This document shows, piece after piece, positions 51,461 to 59,864 of a stretch of 64,000 nt of DNA. Numbering within the stretch: the stretch's first letter is position 1; each line of letters begins with the position of its first letter. The stretch lies in assembly GCF_002001175.1 (NCBI RefSeq), contig NZ_MUNT01000011.1, positions 1 to 64,000 of the forward strand, written 5' to 3'. This stretch comes from Rhodanobacter sp. C03. GTDB lineage: Bacteria > Pseudomonadota > Gammaproteobacteria > Xanthomonadales > Rhodanobacteraceae. Position numbers and translations under genes: made by a program. The notes beneath the pieces are model-generated. The model worked only from the letters and a program-made list of their open reading frames with translations. It ran no database searches and was not told the DNA's origin.

Positions 51461-52579
51461 CTAGTCCGCGCGGTGTTCCAGCGCCAGATAGTCCTTGCTC
51501 TGCATCTCGATCAGGCGTGACTCAGTGCGGCCGAATTCGGCGCGCAGGCGCTCGCCGTCGTACAGCTCGGTGATCGGTGCGGCGGCGGACAGCACCAGCT
51601 TGACGTGGCGGTCGTAGAACTCATCCACCAATTGCACGAAACGCTTCGCGGCGTCCTCGCTGTAGATGGTGAACTGCGGCACGTTGGCGATGATGATCGC
51701 CGGGCCGGCCTTGGCCAGCGCGATGTAGTCGGCGACCGCACGCGGGCCTTCGCACAGTGCGTCGAAATCGAACCACAGGATATTGTCGGCGCGCTTGCGA
51801 TACGGGATGTCGCGTCCGTTGATCTGCAGCGAGCCGTCCTGCTGTACCGGGCCACTGGCCTGGCTGCTGAAGATGCGCTCCAGCGCGCGATGCGCCTCGG
51901 CGCCGGGCGGCGTCAGGTATACCGGTGCCTGCGCCAGCGCACGCAGGCGCCAGTCGTGCGACGAGGCCATTTCCACCACGTGGCAGCGCTGTTCGATCAG
52001 CGCGATCGCGGGCAGGAAGCGTGCGCGTTGCAGACCGTCCTTGTAGAGATTGGTCGGTGCGGTGTTGGAGGTGGTGACCAGGGTCACGCCACGCGCAAAC
52101 AGTGCATCGAGAAGGTTGGCCAGGATCATCGCATCGCCGATGTCGCTGACCAGGAATTCGTCCAGACACAGCACGCGGCAGCGTGAGGCAAGTTCGGCCG
52201 CCACCTCGACCAGCGGACTCTGGCGCTCGCCCAGCGCGCGCAGGCTCGCGTGCACTTCGCCCATGAAGCGGTGGTAGTGCCGGCGCAACGCGATGCCGTG
52301 CGGCAGGCTGGCCACGAACAGGTCCATCAGGAAGGTCTTGCCGCGGCCGACCGTGCCCCACAGGTACAGGCCGGGCACCGCTTCAGGCTGATCGTTGCCG
52401 AGCAGGGATTTCAGCCGTCCAAACAGGCCGCCATTGGTTTCGGGTTGGACGCGCAGCGCCGCATGCATGCGGTCGAACTCGGGCAGCAGCGCCAGCTGGG
52501 TCGGGTCGGATTCCCAGCGGTGCGCGGCGACGCCTTCCTGGTAGCGCGCACTCGGCGCGAGTGGGGAGGTTTCACTCAT
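51461..52579 (-). CDS. zapE: Cell division protein ZapE (AFG1-like ATPase)
   Basis: A 372-aa P-loop ATPase. Walker A is GTVGRGKT, Walker B VLCLDEFLVSDI, and HYHRFMGEVH follows Walker A as in the family. ZapE binds FtsZ and modulates Z-ring constriction in E. coli. ATG 52579 matches the usual start; the upstream frame is not conserved. Confidence 0.92.
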   Translation of the reverse strand: MSETSPLAPSARYQEGVAAHRWESDPTQLALLPEFDRMHAALRVQPETNGGLFGRLKSLLGNDQPEAVPGLYLWGTVGRGKTFLMDLFVASLPHGIALRRHYHRFMGEVHASLRALGERQSPLVEVAAELASRCRVLCLDEFLVSDIGDAMILANLLDALFARGVTLVTTSNTAPTNLYKDGLQRARFLPAIALIEQRCHVVEMASSHDWRLRALAQAPVYLTPPGAEAHRALERIFSSQASGPVQQDGSLQINGRDIPYRKRADNILWFDFDALCEGPRAVADYIALAKAGPAIIIANVPQFTIYSEDAAKRFVQLVDEFYDRHVKLVLSAAAPITELYDGERLRAEFGRTESRLIEMQSKDYLALEHRAD

Positions 52580-52637
52580 GGAACGGCGTCTTGGATGAGG
52601 TGGATGGGCGAGCGTCAGGCGCGATGGGTGACATGCT

Positions 52638-53327
52638 TCACGGCTGGCGTGGCGGTGGCAGCCAGTCGCGCGCGGCATGTTTCACCGCGCCACGCAGATC
52701 CATCAGCCGGCGATGAAAGAAATGGCCGGTCTCGGGCATGCGCACCAGTTCCGGCGGTTCTGCCAGGCAGTCGATCCAGTCGAACACGGCCTGCGGCTCG
52801 ACCACCTCGTCTTCCTCGCCCATCACCACCAGCCAGGGACAGCCGGGCGGAGTGATCGATGCGAACGACCAGCGGCCAGCCGGCGGGGCGATGCTGATCA
52901 GGGCCTTGGCCTGCAGCTGTGCGGCATTGCGGATCGTGACGTAGCTGCCGAACGAGAAGCCGGCCAGCCACAGCGCATCGTCCGGTCGTGTGCGGCGCAC
53001 CCAGGCGACCACGGCGGCCAGATCATCGCCTTCACCGTCACCGTTGTCATAGACGCCCTCGGAGGCGCCGGTGCCACGGAAGTTGAAGCGCACGGTGTCC
53101 AGTCCGGATTCGCGCAACGAGCGATCGAGCATGGTCACCACCTTGTTGTGCATGGTGCCGCCCTGTACCGGGTTCGGATGGCAGATCACCGCCACGCCGC
53201 GGCGCGCGCCGGCCGGCTCGGCGACGTCGCTGACGGTTTCGAGCTTGCCGGTGGGGCCGGCGAGCATGAAACTGGCGGCGATCTCGGGAAAGCCGGCAGG
53301 GTCGGCGGGAAGCTCGGTGGGATTCAT
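52638..53327 (-). CDS. Alpha/beta hydrolase (COG2945-like)
   Basis: A 229-aa hydrolase. The nucleophile is in WLAGFSFGSYV, the oxyanion region is AVICHPNPVQGGTMHNKVV, the acid is in GEEDEVV and the His in ETGHFFH. The family is annotated as dienelactone hydrolase-like or CocE/NonD-like; no substrate known. Divergent from acpH with a spacer of only 48 bases. Confidence 0.83.
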   Translation of the reverse strand: MNPTELPADPAGFPEIAASFMLAGPTGKLETVSDVAEPAGARRGVAVICHPNPVQGGTMHNKVVTMLDRSLRESGLDTVRFNFRGTGASEGVYDNGDGEGDDLAAVVAWVRRTRPDDALWLAGFSFGSYVTIRNAAQLQAKALISIAPPAGRWSFASITPPGCPWLVVMGEEDEVVEPQAVFDWIDCLAEPPELVRMPETGHFFHRRLMDLRGAVKHAARDWLPPPRQP

Positions 53328-53375
53328 GCATACGATGATAACCGCCACGGCGCTTTGCCGCCGCGGGCGCCGTCG

Positions 53376-53969
53376 ATGAATCATCTGGCGCATGCGTTGC
53401 TGGCCGGCGACGACGAGTGGCTGCAACTGGGCGGCATGCTCGGCGACTTCGTGCACGGCCAGCCCGATCCCGCGTTGTTTCCGCCGCGGGTGATCGCCGG
53501 CATCCGCCTGCATCGTGCGATCGACGTATACACCGACGCCCATCCCGAGGTGCTGGCGGCCAAGACGCTGCTAGTGCCCCCGCATCGGCGCTATGCCGGG
53601 ATCCTGCTGGACATGTGGTTCGACCATTGCCTGGCGCGGGATTTTGCGCGCTGGTGCACGCAGCCGCTGGACGACTACTCCAACGCCTTGCGTGCGCTGC
53701 TGCATCGTCACGATGCCTTGCTGCCACCGGCGTTGCGGCAGTTCCGCGGCTATATGGAGGCGCATGACTTGCCGGCCGGATATGCCGATCGCGCGATGCT
53801 GGGGCGGGCGCTGACGGGCATCGGGCAGCGTTTGAGCCGGGCCAATCCGCTGGATTCGGCGTTGCCGGTGCTGGTGGCGCAGGAGGTGGCGTTGCAGGAG
53901 CGCTTTGAGGCGTTCTTTCCGCAGCTGCAGGGGTTCGCGCGGGAGTGGATCGAGGCGCAAGTGGGATGA
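53376..53969 (+). CDS. acpH: Acyl-carrier-protein phosphodiesterase
   Basis: A 197-aa HD-like enzyme that removes the phosphopantetheine arm from ACP. MNHLAHALLA, MLGDFVHG and RLHRAIDVYTDAHPEV match AcpH, and length is close to E. coli (193). ATG 53376 gives the conserved N-terminus. Confidence 0.9.
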   Translation: MNHLAHALLAGDDEWLQLGGMLGDFVHGQPDPALFPPRVIAGIRLHRAIDVYTDAHPEVLAAKTLLVPPHRRYAGILLDMWFDHCLARDFARWCTQPLDDYSNALRALLHRHDALLPPALRQFRGYMEAHDLPAGYADRAMLGRALTGIGQRLSRANPLDSALPVLVAQEVALQERFEAFFPQLQGFAREWIEAQVG

Positions 53970-54032
53970 GTTGGCGAGTTCTTCGCAGATACCGGCCCCT
54001 CTCCTTCCCAGAAGGGGAGATGAGGCAAACGT

Positions 54033-54062
54033 AAACGCCGCCCAAGGGGGCGGCGTTTGGTT
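54033..54062. terminator. Terminator between convergent acpH and cytochrome c genes
   Basis: AAACGCCGCCC pairs with GGGCGGCGTTT around AAGG; a T-rich run follows on the plus strand. Confidence 0.8.
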
Positions 54063-54082
54063 TTGCTTTATTGAAGCGCTGC

Positions 54083-54604
54083 TTACTTGGCCTGACCGAC
54101 GATCCAGGTAACCGCCGCCTTGACCTGCTCGTCGGTGAGCGCCGGGTTGCCACCCTTCGGCGGCATGAAGTTGCCGTCCGGACCGTGGTAACCCTCGGTG
54201 GCATGCTTGATCAGGGTATCGAGGCCTTCGGCGATGCGCGGACCCCACATCGACTTGTCACCCAGTTTCGGCGCGCCGGCAACACCGGAGGTATGGCAGC
54301 TGGTGCACAGGTTGTCGTAGATGGTCTTGCCGTCGGTGCTGCCGCCGTAGGCGACCTGCGAGGCAGCGGCCTTGGCGGCAGCGTCAGCGGCGGCCTGCAT
54401 CGCGGCGCGGCCGGTATTGCCGGCGTAGACGGCGCCGGCCGGGGCAATCCGCTCGGCGATCTTGGCCGGTTCGTTCGGATTGGTTTCGTGCGGCGCGTGC
54501 TCGTAGATCGCCAGTGCCGAGAAGATCAGCACCACTGTCAGCACCGCAAGGCCGCCGATCATGATGGCGAACTGGCGCAAGACGCTCTGATCGGATTTGC
54601 TCAT
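54083..54604 (-). CDS. Membrane-anchored c5-type cytochrome c
   Basis: A 173-aa cytochrome with one N-terminal membrane helix (FAIMIGGLAVLTVVLIFSALAIY), an Ala-rich linker and one heme-binding site CTSCH. A distal Met ligand is probable in NFMPPKGG. It resembles cytochrome c5/c555 electron carriers to terminal oxidases. ATG 54604 puts the helix near the N-terminus. Oriented towards acpH and sharing its terminator. Confidence 0.85.
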   Translation of the reverse strand: MSKSDQSVLRQFAIMIGGLAVLTVVLIFSALAIYEHAPHETNPNEPAKIAERIAPAGAVYAGNTGRAAMQAAADAAAKAAASQVAYGGSTDGKTIYDNLCTSCHTSGVAGAPKLGDKSMWGPRIAEGLDTLIKHATEGYHGPDGNFMPPKGGNPALTDEQVKAAVTWIVGQAK

Positions 54605-55091
54605 GGGACCGCTCACGCACGTACTCCTGTCAGTGGGCAGGGCGGCAGGGCCACGATGGCCGTCCCGGCATGCCTGATTTGCTTGTACTGGATCACCGGG
54701 GCCGTGGGTGCACGGCATGAATGCCCGGTTGCCGCCAGACCCGTGATCCGGATCGAACAGACAGCCAGTCGCGGATTATAAACGAAGCGCGCGGCAAGTT
54801 TCAGGCCTCCGTACAGGGCGTCCAGCGTCCGTATCCGGGTTTCATGCCACCGGCTGCAGGCCTTGATGCAGGCCCTGCGCGCCCTGCGCCCCTGCCATCG
54901 GTCATGGCGCACCCCTGTCAACCGGCATTGTTCAAGTTCGTTCAACTGCCCCTATGCTCTCACCCCGAGAGGAGTCGGTCGGACGTTGACCAGGCGGGTG
55001 AAGCCGACAAACTCCATACACATCAGTTATGCATACTGCGCGATGGTGTGTCGGGTGGCCGCGTCGTTCCAGTTCAGTCCAGGAGTTTCAC
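54605..55091. other. Divergent intergenic region, no gene seen
   Basis: About 490 bases between the cytochrome c gene and the efflux operon. It holds a minus-strand TATAAT (54775-54780) and a plus-strand TATGCT (54953-54958) with TTCAAG (54931-54936) upstream, a candidate efflux promoter. Short open frames here lack protein-like features. No regulator gene adjoins the efflux operon. Confidence 0.6.
54775..54803 (-). promoter_or_regulatory. Candidate promoter of the cytochrome c gene
   Basis: A perfect TATAAT -10 on the minus strand (54775-54780) with a weak -35 TGAAAC (54798-54803) 17 bases away, about 170 bases before the start. Confidence 0.4.
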
Positions 55092-56357
55092 ATGTCGCGT
55101 TTTTGGAAGATCGCATTGATCGTCATTGCGGTGATCGTGGTGGTGACGATCGGTTTCCGGCTGCTGCACAAGCCGACTGCAACCGGCGGCAAGCATCGGC
55201 ACGGGGCTACTGCAGATACCAGCGCTGATTCGAGCAAGGATGGTCAGCCCGGCCAGGACAATGCGCCGGTGCCGGTCACGGTCGAGCCGGTGGTGAGCCA
55301 GAACGTACCGATCTACCTGACCGGTCTGGGCACCGTGCAGGCGCTGAACACGGTGACGATCAACCCGCAGGTCGCCGGGCAGATGATGAGCATCAACTTC
55401 ACCGAGGGCCAGTCGGTGAAGAAGGGCGATCTGCTGGCGCAGATCGATCCGCGTACTTTCCAGGCGAACTATGACCAGGCGGTTGCCAAGCAGAAGCAGG
55501 ACCAGGCCCTGCTCGCCACCGCGCAAAGCACGCTCAAGCGCAACCAGGCGCTGGTGGCCAGCGGCTATGTGGCTGCACTGGACATGGATACTTTCCGCAA
55601 CAACGTCGGCCAGTTGCAGGCGGGGGTAACCGCGGATGAGGCGAGCGTGCGCTCCAGCAAGGTGCAATTGGACTACACCCGCATCATCTCGCCGTGCGAT
55701 TGCGTCACCGGCATCCGCAGCGTGGATCCGGGCAATGTGGTGAACACCTCTACCGCGATCGTCACGCTGACCCAGGTGCATCCGATCTACGTCATCTTCT
55801 ACCTGCCCGAACAGAATCTGGAAACCGTGCGCAATGCGTTCAAGGGCGGCGCCCAGCTTGAGGTCGCGGCGCTGGATCGTACCGATTCCCACCCGCTCGC
55901 CAACGGCGGCGTGCTGCAGGTGATCGACAACCAGATCGACACCAGCACCGGCACGTTCAAATTGCGCTCGCAGTTCCCGAATGCGGACAACAGCCTGTGG
56001 CCGGGACAGTTCGTCAACGTGCAGCTGAAAGTCAGCACCACGGCCGGTGGCCTGGTGATTCCGGCGCAGGCGGTACAGCGTGGTCCGGATGGCGACTACG
56101 TGTATCAGCTGCAGGACGACAAGACGGTGAAGATGCAGCCGGTGACGGTAGCCAGCGAAGTGGGCGCCAGCAAGGTGATGATCAGCAAGGGTCTGGCGGT
56201 GGGTGACCAGGTGGTCACCGAAGGTCAGTTCCGGCTCAAGCCCGGCAGCAAGGTGCAGGCGCTGAAGCCTGGTGAAGTACCGGCCGCCCCCAGCGCCGCC
56301 GAACTGCAGAAGGCCAAGACGAAAGGTCAGCAGGGCGGTGGTCGCCGTGGTGGTTGA
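55092..56357 (+). CDS. mdtA: RND efflux periplasmic adaptor (MdtA-like)
   Basis: A 421-aa membrane-fusion protein. It has an N-terminal anchor (IALIVIAVIVVVTIGF), a barrel-sandwich domain with GTVQALNTVTINPQVAGQM and FTEGQSVKKGDLLAQIDPR, a helical hairpin at about 130-200, and beta-barrel and membrane-proximal domains. The C-terminus is Lys/Gly-rich. The order adaptor plus two RND permeases matches MdtABC. ATG 55092 has AGGAG. No outer-membrane channel gene follows in the window. Confidence 0.88.
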   Translation: MSRFWKIALIVIAVIVVVTIGFRLLHKPTATGGKHRHGATADTSADSSKDGQPGQDNAPVPVTVEPVVSQNVPIYLTGLGTVQALNTVTINPQVAGQMMSINFTEGQSVKKGDLLAQIDPRTFQANYDQAVAKQKQDQALLATAQSTLKRNQALVASGYVAALDMDTFRNNVGQLQAGVTADEASVRSSKVQLDYTRIISPCDCVTGIRSVDPGNVVNTSTAIVTLTQVHPIYVIFYLPEQNLETVRNAFKGGAQLEVAALDRTDSHPLANGGVLQVIDNQIDTSTGTFKLRSQFPNADNSLWPGQFVNVQLKVSTTAGGLVIPAQAVQRGPDGDYVYQLQDDKTVKMQPVTVASEVGASKVMISKGLAVGDQVVTEGQFRLKPGSKVQALKPGEVPAAPSAAELQKAKTKGQQGGGRRGG

Positions 56358-56416
56358 TGGCAGCACGGCATCCGGCTTGCGTTACGCGCGAGTGGGCATG
56401 CCGTTGTCTGACCATG

Positions 56417-56439
56417 ATCGCGGCTGAAGCCGCTCCTAC
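56417..56439. repeat. Single REP element inside the efflux operon
   Basis: ATCGCGGCTGAAGCCGCTCC (and 3 more bases) is a copy of the arm at 43798-43821. It lies 15 bases before the first RND permease start, between adaptor and permease genes. Confidence 0.85.
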
Positions 56440-56454
56440 ACGTTACGGATAGCC

Positions 56455-59400
56455 ATGGGATTTTCGACACTCTTCATTCGCCGGCCGATCGCCACCTCCT
56501 TGCTGATGGTGGCGATCCTGCTGCTCGGCATCCTCGGCTACCGCCAGCTGCCGGTGTCGGCGCTGCCGGAGATTGAGGCGCCCAGCCTGGTGGTGAGCAC
56601 GCAGTACCCGGGTGCCAGCGCTGCCACCATGGCCTCGCTGGTGACCACCCCGCTGGAGCGCAACCTCGGCCAGATCTCCGGCCTGTCGATGATGACCTCC
56701 GATTCGTCGGCCGGCCTGTCGACGATCGTGCTGCAGTTCAATATGGACCGCGACATCGACATCGCCGCGCAGGACGTGCAGTCGGCGTTGAACCAGGCGC
56801 GCGGCACGTTGCCCAGCACGCTGCCGTATCCGCCGGTGTACAACCGGGTGAATCCGGCCGACGCGCCGATCCTTACGCTGGAACTCACCTCCGACAGCCT
56901 GCCGCTGCGCGACGTCAACAACTACGCCGATTCGATCCTGGCGCAGAAGCTGTCGCAGGTGCAGGGCGTGGGCCTGGTCTCGATCGCCGGCAACGTGCGT
57001 CCGGCCGTGCGCGTGCAGGTGAATCCGGCGCAGCTGGGCAACCTCGGCCTGACCATGGAGGACGTGCGCAGCGCGCTCACCCAGGCCAACGTGAATGCGC
57101 CCAAGGGCACGCTCAACGGCGCCACCCAGAGTTACAGCATCGGCACCAATGACCAGCTGGCCACGGCCGAGGAATACAAGAACACCATCATCAGCTACAA
57201 GAGCAACGCGCCGGTACGCCTGTCCGACGTGGCCAACGTGGTCGATGGGGCGGAGAACGACCAGCTCGCGGCGTGGGCCAACGGCAAGCCGGCAGTGCTG
57301 CTGGACATCCGTCGCCAGCCCGGTGCGAACATCGTGCAGACGGTGGAGTCGATCCGCCAGATCCTGCCGCAGCTGCGCGCGGTGTTGCCGGCGAGCGTGC
57401 ACCTGGACGTGTTCGCCGATCGCACGGTGACCATCCGCGCTTCGGTGCACGACGTGGAGTTCACCCTGCTGCTGACCATCTTCCTGGTGGTGGCGGTGAT
57501 CTTCGTGTTCCTGCGCCGGCTGTGGGCCACGATCATCCCGTCGGTGGCGGTGCCGTTGTCGCTGCTGGGCACGTTCGGCGTGATGGCGTTCACCGGCATG
57601 TCACTGGACAACCTGTCGCTGATGGCGTTGACCGTCGCTACCGGTTTCGTGGTCGACGATGCGATCGTGATGATCGAGAACATCGTGCGCTACATCGAGC
57701 AGGGCAAGGACGGCAAGGAGGCGGCCGAGATCGGCGCGAAGGAGATTGGTTTTACGGTCCTGTCGCTGACCGTATCACTGGTGGCGGTGTTCCTGCCGTT
57801 GCTGCTGATGCCTGGCGTCACTGGTCGTCTGTTCCACGAATTCGCCTGGGTGCTGACGATCGCGGTGACCATCTCGATGCTGGTGTCGCTGACGCTGACG
57901 CCGATGATGTGCGCCTATCTGCTCAAGGCCGACCAGTTGCCGGAAGGCGACGACGCGCATGAGCGTCACGCCGCCGCCGGCAAGCAGAACCTGTGGACGC
58001 GCACGGTCCATCTCTACGAGCGTTCGCTGGACTGGGTGCTCGATCATCGCCCGCTGACCATGCTGGTGGCTGGCGCCGCGGTGGTGCTCACGGTGTTCCT
58101 GTACATCGTGATTCCCAAGGGCCTGCTGCCCGAGCAGGACACCGGCATGATCACGGGTGTGGTGCAGGCCGACCAGAACGTGGCGTTCCCGCAGATGGAG
58201 CAGCGCACCAAGGCGGTCGCCGATGCCTTGCGCAAGCAGGACGGTGTGGCCGGTGTGGCCGCCTTCATCGGCGCCGGCTCGGTCAATCCCACGCTGAACC
58301 AGGGTCAGCTCAGCATCGTGCTGAAGGATCGCGGTGATCGCGCCAACCTGGACACGATGGTAGCGAACCTGCAGGCGGCGGCGGCAGGTATTCCCGGCGT
58401 GGCGCTGTACCTGAAGCCGGTGCAGGACGTGACCCTGGACAGCCAGGTGTCCGCCACCGAATACCAGTACTCGATGTCCGACGTGAACGCGACCGAGCTG
58501 TCCGGTTACGCCAACCAGATGACCCAGGCCATGCGCCAGCGCCCGGAGCTGGCCGACGTCGGCAACAACCTCGCCGATCAGGGTACGGCGCTGAAGCTGA
58601 CCATCGACCGCGACAAGGCCAGCCGCCTCGGCGTGCCGGTGCAGACGATCGACGACACGCTGTACGACTCGTTCGGGCAGCGCCAGATCTCGACCATCTT
58701 CACCCAGCTCAACCAGTATCGCGTGGTGCTCGAAGTGGCGCCGCAGTTCCGCACCAGCACGTCGCTGCTGAACCAGCTGGCGGTGAAGAGCAATGGCAAC
58801 GGGGCGCTGACCGGCAGCAATGCGACCAGCTTCGGCCAGGTCGCGTCGAGCAATTCGTCGACCAGCACCGGCATCAGCGTCGCCAATACCGGCGTCATCG
58901 TCGGCAGCGGCAGCATCATTCCGATCGCATCGCTGGCGTCGGCCGAGGTCACCACCTCGCCGCTGGTGGTCAGTCACCAGCAGCAACTGCCGGCGGTGAC
59001 CGTGTCGTTCAACCTGGCGCCGGGTTACTCGCTGTCGCAGGCGGTGGATGCCATCCACGGGATCGAACAGCAGCTGAAGTTCCCGCCGCAGGTGCGTGGC
59101 CAGTTCATCGGCAAGGCGGCGGAATTCTCCTCCAGCCTCGGTGACGAGGTGTTGCTGCTGCTCGCCGCGATCATCGTGATCTATATCGTGCTGGGCGTGC
59201 TGTACGAGAGCTACATCCACCCGCTGACGATCATCTCCACGCTGCCGCCGGCCGGTGTCGGTGCGCTGCTGGCGCTGATCCTGTGCGGCATGAGCCTGTC
59301 GGTGGACGGCATCGTCGGCATCGTGCTGCTGATCGGCATCGTCAAGAAGAACGCGATCATGATGATCGACTTCGCGATCGAGGCGAAACGTACCGGCATG

Positions 59401-59688
59401 AACGCGCATGACGCGATCCGCCGTGCCTGCCTGCTGCGCTTCCGCCCGATCATGATGACCACTGCCGCGGCGATGCTCGGCGCACTGCCGCTGGCGCTGG
59501 GCAACGGTATCGGTTCGGAACTGCGCCGTCCGCTCGGCGTGTCGATCGTCGGCGGCCTGCTGCTGTCGCAGCTGGTGACGCTGTACACCACGCCGGTGAT
59601 CTATCTGTACATGGAGCGTTTCTCCGACTGGCTCGCCGCGCGCCGTGAGCAGCGCGCGCTACGGCACGCGAGCCAGGGCGCTGCGTGA
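56455..59688 (+). CDS. mdtB: RND efflux permease (MdtB-like)
   Basis: A 1077-aa inner-membrane drug/proton antiporter. N-terminus FSTLFIRRPIATSLLMVAIL. The proton-relay aspartates are in TM4 (ATGFVVDDAIVMIEN). The protein has two large periplasmic loops and a C-terminal half with VLYESYIHPLTI. Length is in the HAE-1 range. It probably forms a heteromultimer with the next permease, as MdtB does with MdtC. Substrates not predictable. Confidence 0.9.
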   Translation: MGFSTLFIRRPIATSLLMVAILLLGILGYRQLPVSALPEIEAPSLVVSTQYPGASAATMASLVTTPLERNLGQISGLSMMTSDSSAGLSTIVLQFNMDRDIDIAAQDVQSALNQARGTLPSTLPYPPVYNRVNPADAPILTLELTSDSLPLRDVNNYADSILAQKLSQVQGVGLVSIAGNVRPAVRVQVNPAQLGNLGLTMEDVRSALTQANVNAPKGTLNGATQSYSIGTNDQLATAEEYKNTIISYKSNAPVRLSDVANVVDGAENDQLAAWANGKPAVLLDIRRQPGANIVQTVESIRQILPQLRAVLPASVHLDVFADRTVTIRASVHDVEFTLLLTIFLVVAVIFVFLRRLWATIIPSVAVPLSLLGTFGVMAFTGMSLDNLSLMALTVATGFVVDDAIVMIENIVRYIEQGKDGKEAAEIGAKEIGFTVLSLTVSLVAVFLPLLLMPGVTGRLFHEFAWVLTIAVTISMLVSLTLTPMMCAYLLKADQLPEGDDAHERHAAAGKQNLWTRTVHLYERSLDWVLDHRPLTMLVAGAAVVLTVFLYIVIPKGLLPEQDTGMITGVVQADQNVAFPQMEQRTKAVADALRKQDGVAGVAAFIGAGSVNPTLNQGQLSIVLKDRGDRANLDTMVANLQAAAAGIPGVALYLKPVQDVTLDSQVSATEYQYSMSDVNATELSGYANQMTQAMRQRPELADVGNNLADQGTALKLTIDRDKASRLGVPVQTIDDTLYDSFGQRQISTIFTQLNQYRVVLEVAPQFRTSTSLLNQLAVKSNGNGALTGSNATSFGQVASSNSSTSTGISVANTGVIVGSGSIIPIASLASAEVTTSPLVVSHQQQLPAVTVSFNLAPGYSLSQAVDAIHGIEQQLKFPPQVRGQFIGKAAEFSSSLGDEVLLLLAAIIVIYIVLGVLYESYIHPLTIISTLPPAGVGALLALILCGMSLSVDGIVGIVLLIGIVKKNAIMMIDFAIEAKRTGMNAHDAIRRACLLRFRPIMMTTAAAMLGALPLALGNGIGSELRRPLGVSIVGGLLLSQLVTLYTTPVIYLYMERFSDWLAARREQRALRHASQGAA

Positions 59689-59864
59689 TGCAGCCGATGT
59701 CCTGCGGGGCCGCGCCATCGCGGGCGCTCCGGGTGGATAGTGAAGCAGCTGGCCGATCATCCCCGCGGTGACTCAACCTTTTCACGGCTGAGGCGTTAGC
59801 TGGGGATGAATCTTTCACGCGCCGTCTGCAATAACGTCCTCCGTACCCTGGTCAAGCTCGATCC

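Noticed and set aside
57775..59409. A 544-codon minus-strand frame opposite the first RND permease, and a similar one (60966-62867) opposite the second
   Set aside because: Low-complexity Arg/His/Gln-rich translations antisense to clear RND genes; not protein-like.
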